From Centrapalus pauciflorus (Eukaryota > Streptophyta > Magnoliopsida > Asterales > Asteraceae): a stretch of DNA of 64,000 nt. Below, piece by piece: positions 57,428 through 64,000 of the stretch (within the stretch, counting starts at the first letter, position 1; every line of letters begins with the position of its first letter). A program made the position numbers and the translations under genes. Where the stretch lies: NCBI GenBank assembly GCA_020465985.1, contig JAANYP010004771.1, positions 1,082,432 through 1,146,431 on the forward strand, given 5' to 3'. The notes beneath the pieces are model-generated. The model had not been told where the DNA came from. It did not search any database and saw only the letters and a program-made list of their open reading frames with translations.

Positions 57428-58414
57428 GATTTATAATTATATAAGGTTATTTCTATCTAAAATTAATCAAGTTATGTAATTTAGAGTTAGGGATCATATA
57501 AATTAATGACCGGTTGATTGAAATTTTTATCTATCATCTTTTTTTTTTTTTCATAACCTTCTTGTCTTGAGTTAATAAATTATGTTAGTTGTGGAATACA
57601 ATAACATGTTTATCTATTTGCTAAAAAAAACATTTTTCAAAACAACGTCAATATATGGCAATTAAAAGGAGAAATAATATTTTATAGTTTAAAAGACGTC
57701 TTATGTTATTTTGTGATATGAAAAATGTAACGATAGTATTTTGTGTTTGGTGGAAGAATTAATGGAAGGAATGAATTGTGTTATTCATTTTATTATAATA
57801 AAACGAAATCTATTCACATCCTTACTTATGATGTGACATTCTAATATTTATTTTAACTGTTTATCATTTTAATTATAAACCAATCTAAAAGATGTTTATC
57901 AAGTAAAAAGAACATTAATAACAACCTCCTTCTAATAAATACTTTTTGTCTTGCAAAGATCTGTTATCAAAATTCATAAGAATTCATATTATTTAATGAA
58001 ACATATGTTTTTTTAATGATGGATGTTAATAATGTCAATTTGATTTTAAAATGTCAGTAAATTAAAACTGGTTTTAATGGGTTTGAGTCTGACACATCAA
58101 TAATCCAACAAATTTTGATTCGAGGATTATTGTTGGTCTGATTATGGGCGTAACGATACATAATTTATAATCATTACATATATATAGTGCACATCTCAAG
58201 TAACGGACCGTTATAATGAAAAGAGGGGGGTTGTTCATGTTCAGTATTAAAATATAGGAGGATGAAAATTGACATGAAGTGTTTATCGAGGTAGTCAAGT
58301 GTAAACTTCACCATGTCATTTCAGTTAAACCCTAGCTTGTCTTCCTTCTTCCCCTAAACCTCAGAGGGTCAGAGTGTTTGTAGAGGTCGGGGGCCGGAGG
58401 TCTCACAGGCAGCA

Positions 58415-64000
<5,586 letters not shown>

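Larger units (their letters stand above)
56212..58414. other. intergenic region between divergent TBL and PELP1 genes
   Basis: About 2.2 kb, AT-rich, no gene. It holds two related inverted-repeat elements (56511-56857 and 57150-57427). The last ~100 bases before 58415 are less AT-rich and should be promoter and 5' UTR of the PELP1-like gene. Confidence 0.5.

Overview
The window is nuclear DNA of a flowering plant, most likely a eudicot. Genes are split by AT-rich GT-AG introns, intergenic DNA is very AT-rich, and hAT-like, MULE-like, foldback and SINE-type elements are dense. The proteins are typical plant families: tocopherol methyltransferase, phenylalanine ammonia-lyase (PAL), germin-like, TBL acetyltransferase and aminoalcohol phosphotransferase. 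I cannot name the species or family. All exon models were spliced by hand from the sequence and checked for reading-frame continuity.

Layout. 1-9.6 kb: a tandem array of gamma-tocopherol-methyltransferase-like genes on the + strand. It holds a 5'-truncated copy (exons 3-6), a complete six-exon copy (338 aa), and a decayed last-exon fragment with an in-frame stop. 10.7-14.2 kb (-): subunit 2 of the mitochondrial inner-membrane protease (169 aa). 14.2-21.9 kb: gene-poor repeat territory with a 1.5 kb near-palindromic foldback element and a hAT element with a perfect 8-bp target duplication. 21.9-25.2 kb (+): a two-exon PAL gene whose first exon carries a one-base frameshift. Its large second exon is open throughout, and two aromatic-pocket phenylalanines are valines. 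25.2-28.1 kb: diverged repeats and a second foldback. 28.2-30.1 kb (+): a Sfp-type 4'-phosphopantetheinyl transferase (288 aa). 30.1-34.4 kb: two hAT-like elements with 8-bp target duplications, around a relic of a plant DYRK-type protein-kinase gene. 35.3-42.2 kb (-): a 15-exon gene for a 1269-aa basic nuclear protein of the Arabidopsis At4g29790/At2g19390 type. 43.9-51.5 kb (+): an 18-coding-exon aminoalcohol phosphotransferase (389 aa). It has a 10-nt microexon and an exactly duplicated 216-bp segment at its presumed 5' end. 53.1-53.7 kb (+): an intronless germin-like protein. 54.2-56.2 kb (-): a five-exon TBL/DUF231 acetyltransferase with a SINE in intron 3. 58.4 kb to the window end (+): the first five exons of a PELP1/RIX1-type ribosome-biogenesis protein.

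The genes do not form an obvious pathway. Most are single housekeeping or cell-wall genes. The tocopherol-methyltransferase array and the altered PAL are the two places where enzyme specialisation or decay is under way. I found no tRNA or rRNA gene, CRISPR array, organellar insertion or recognisable viral gene.
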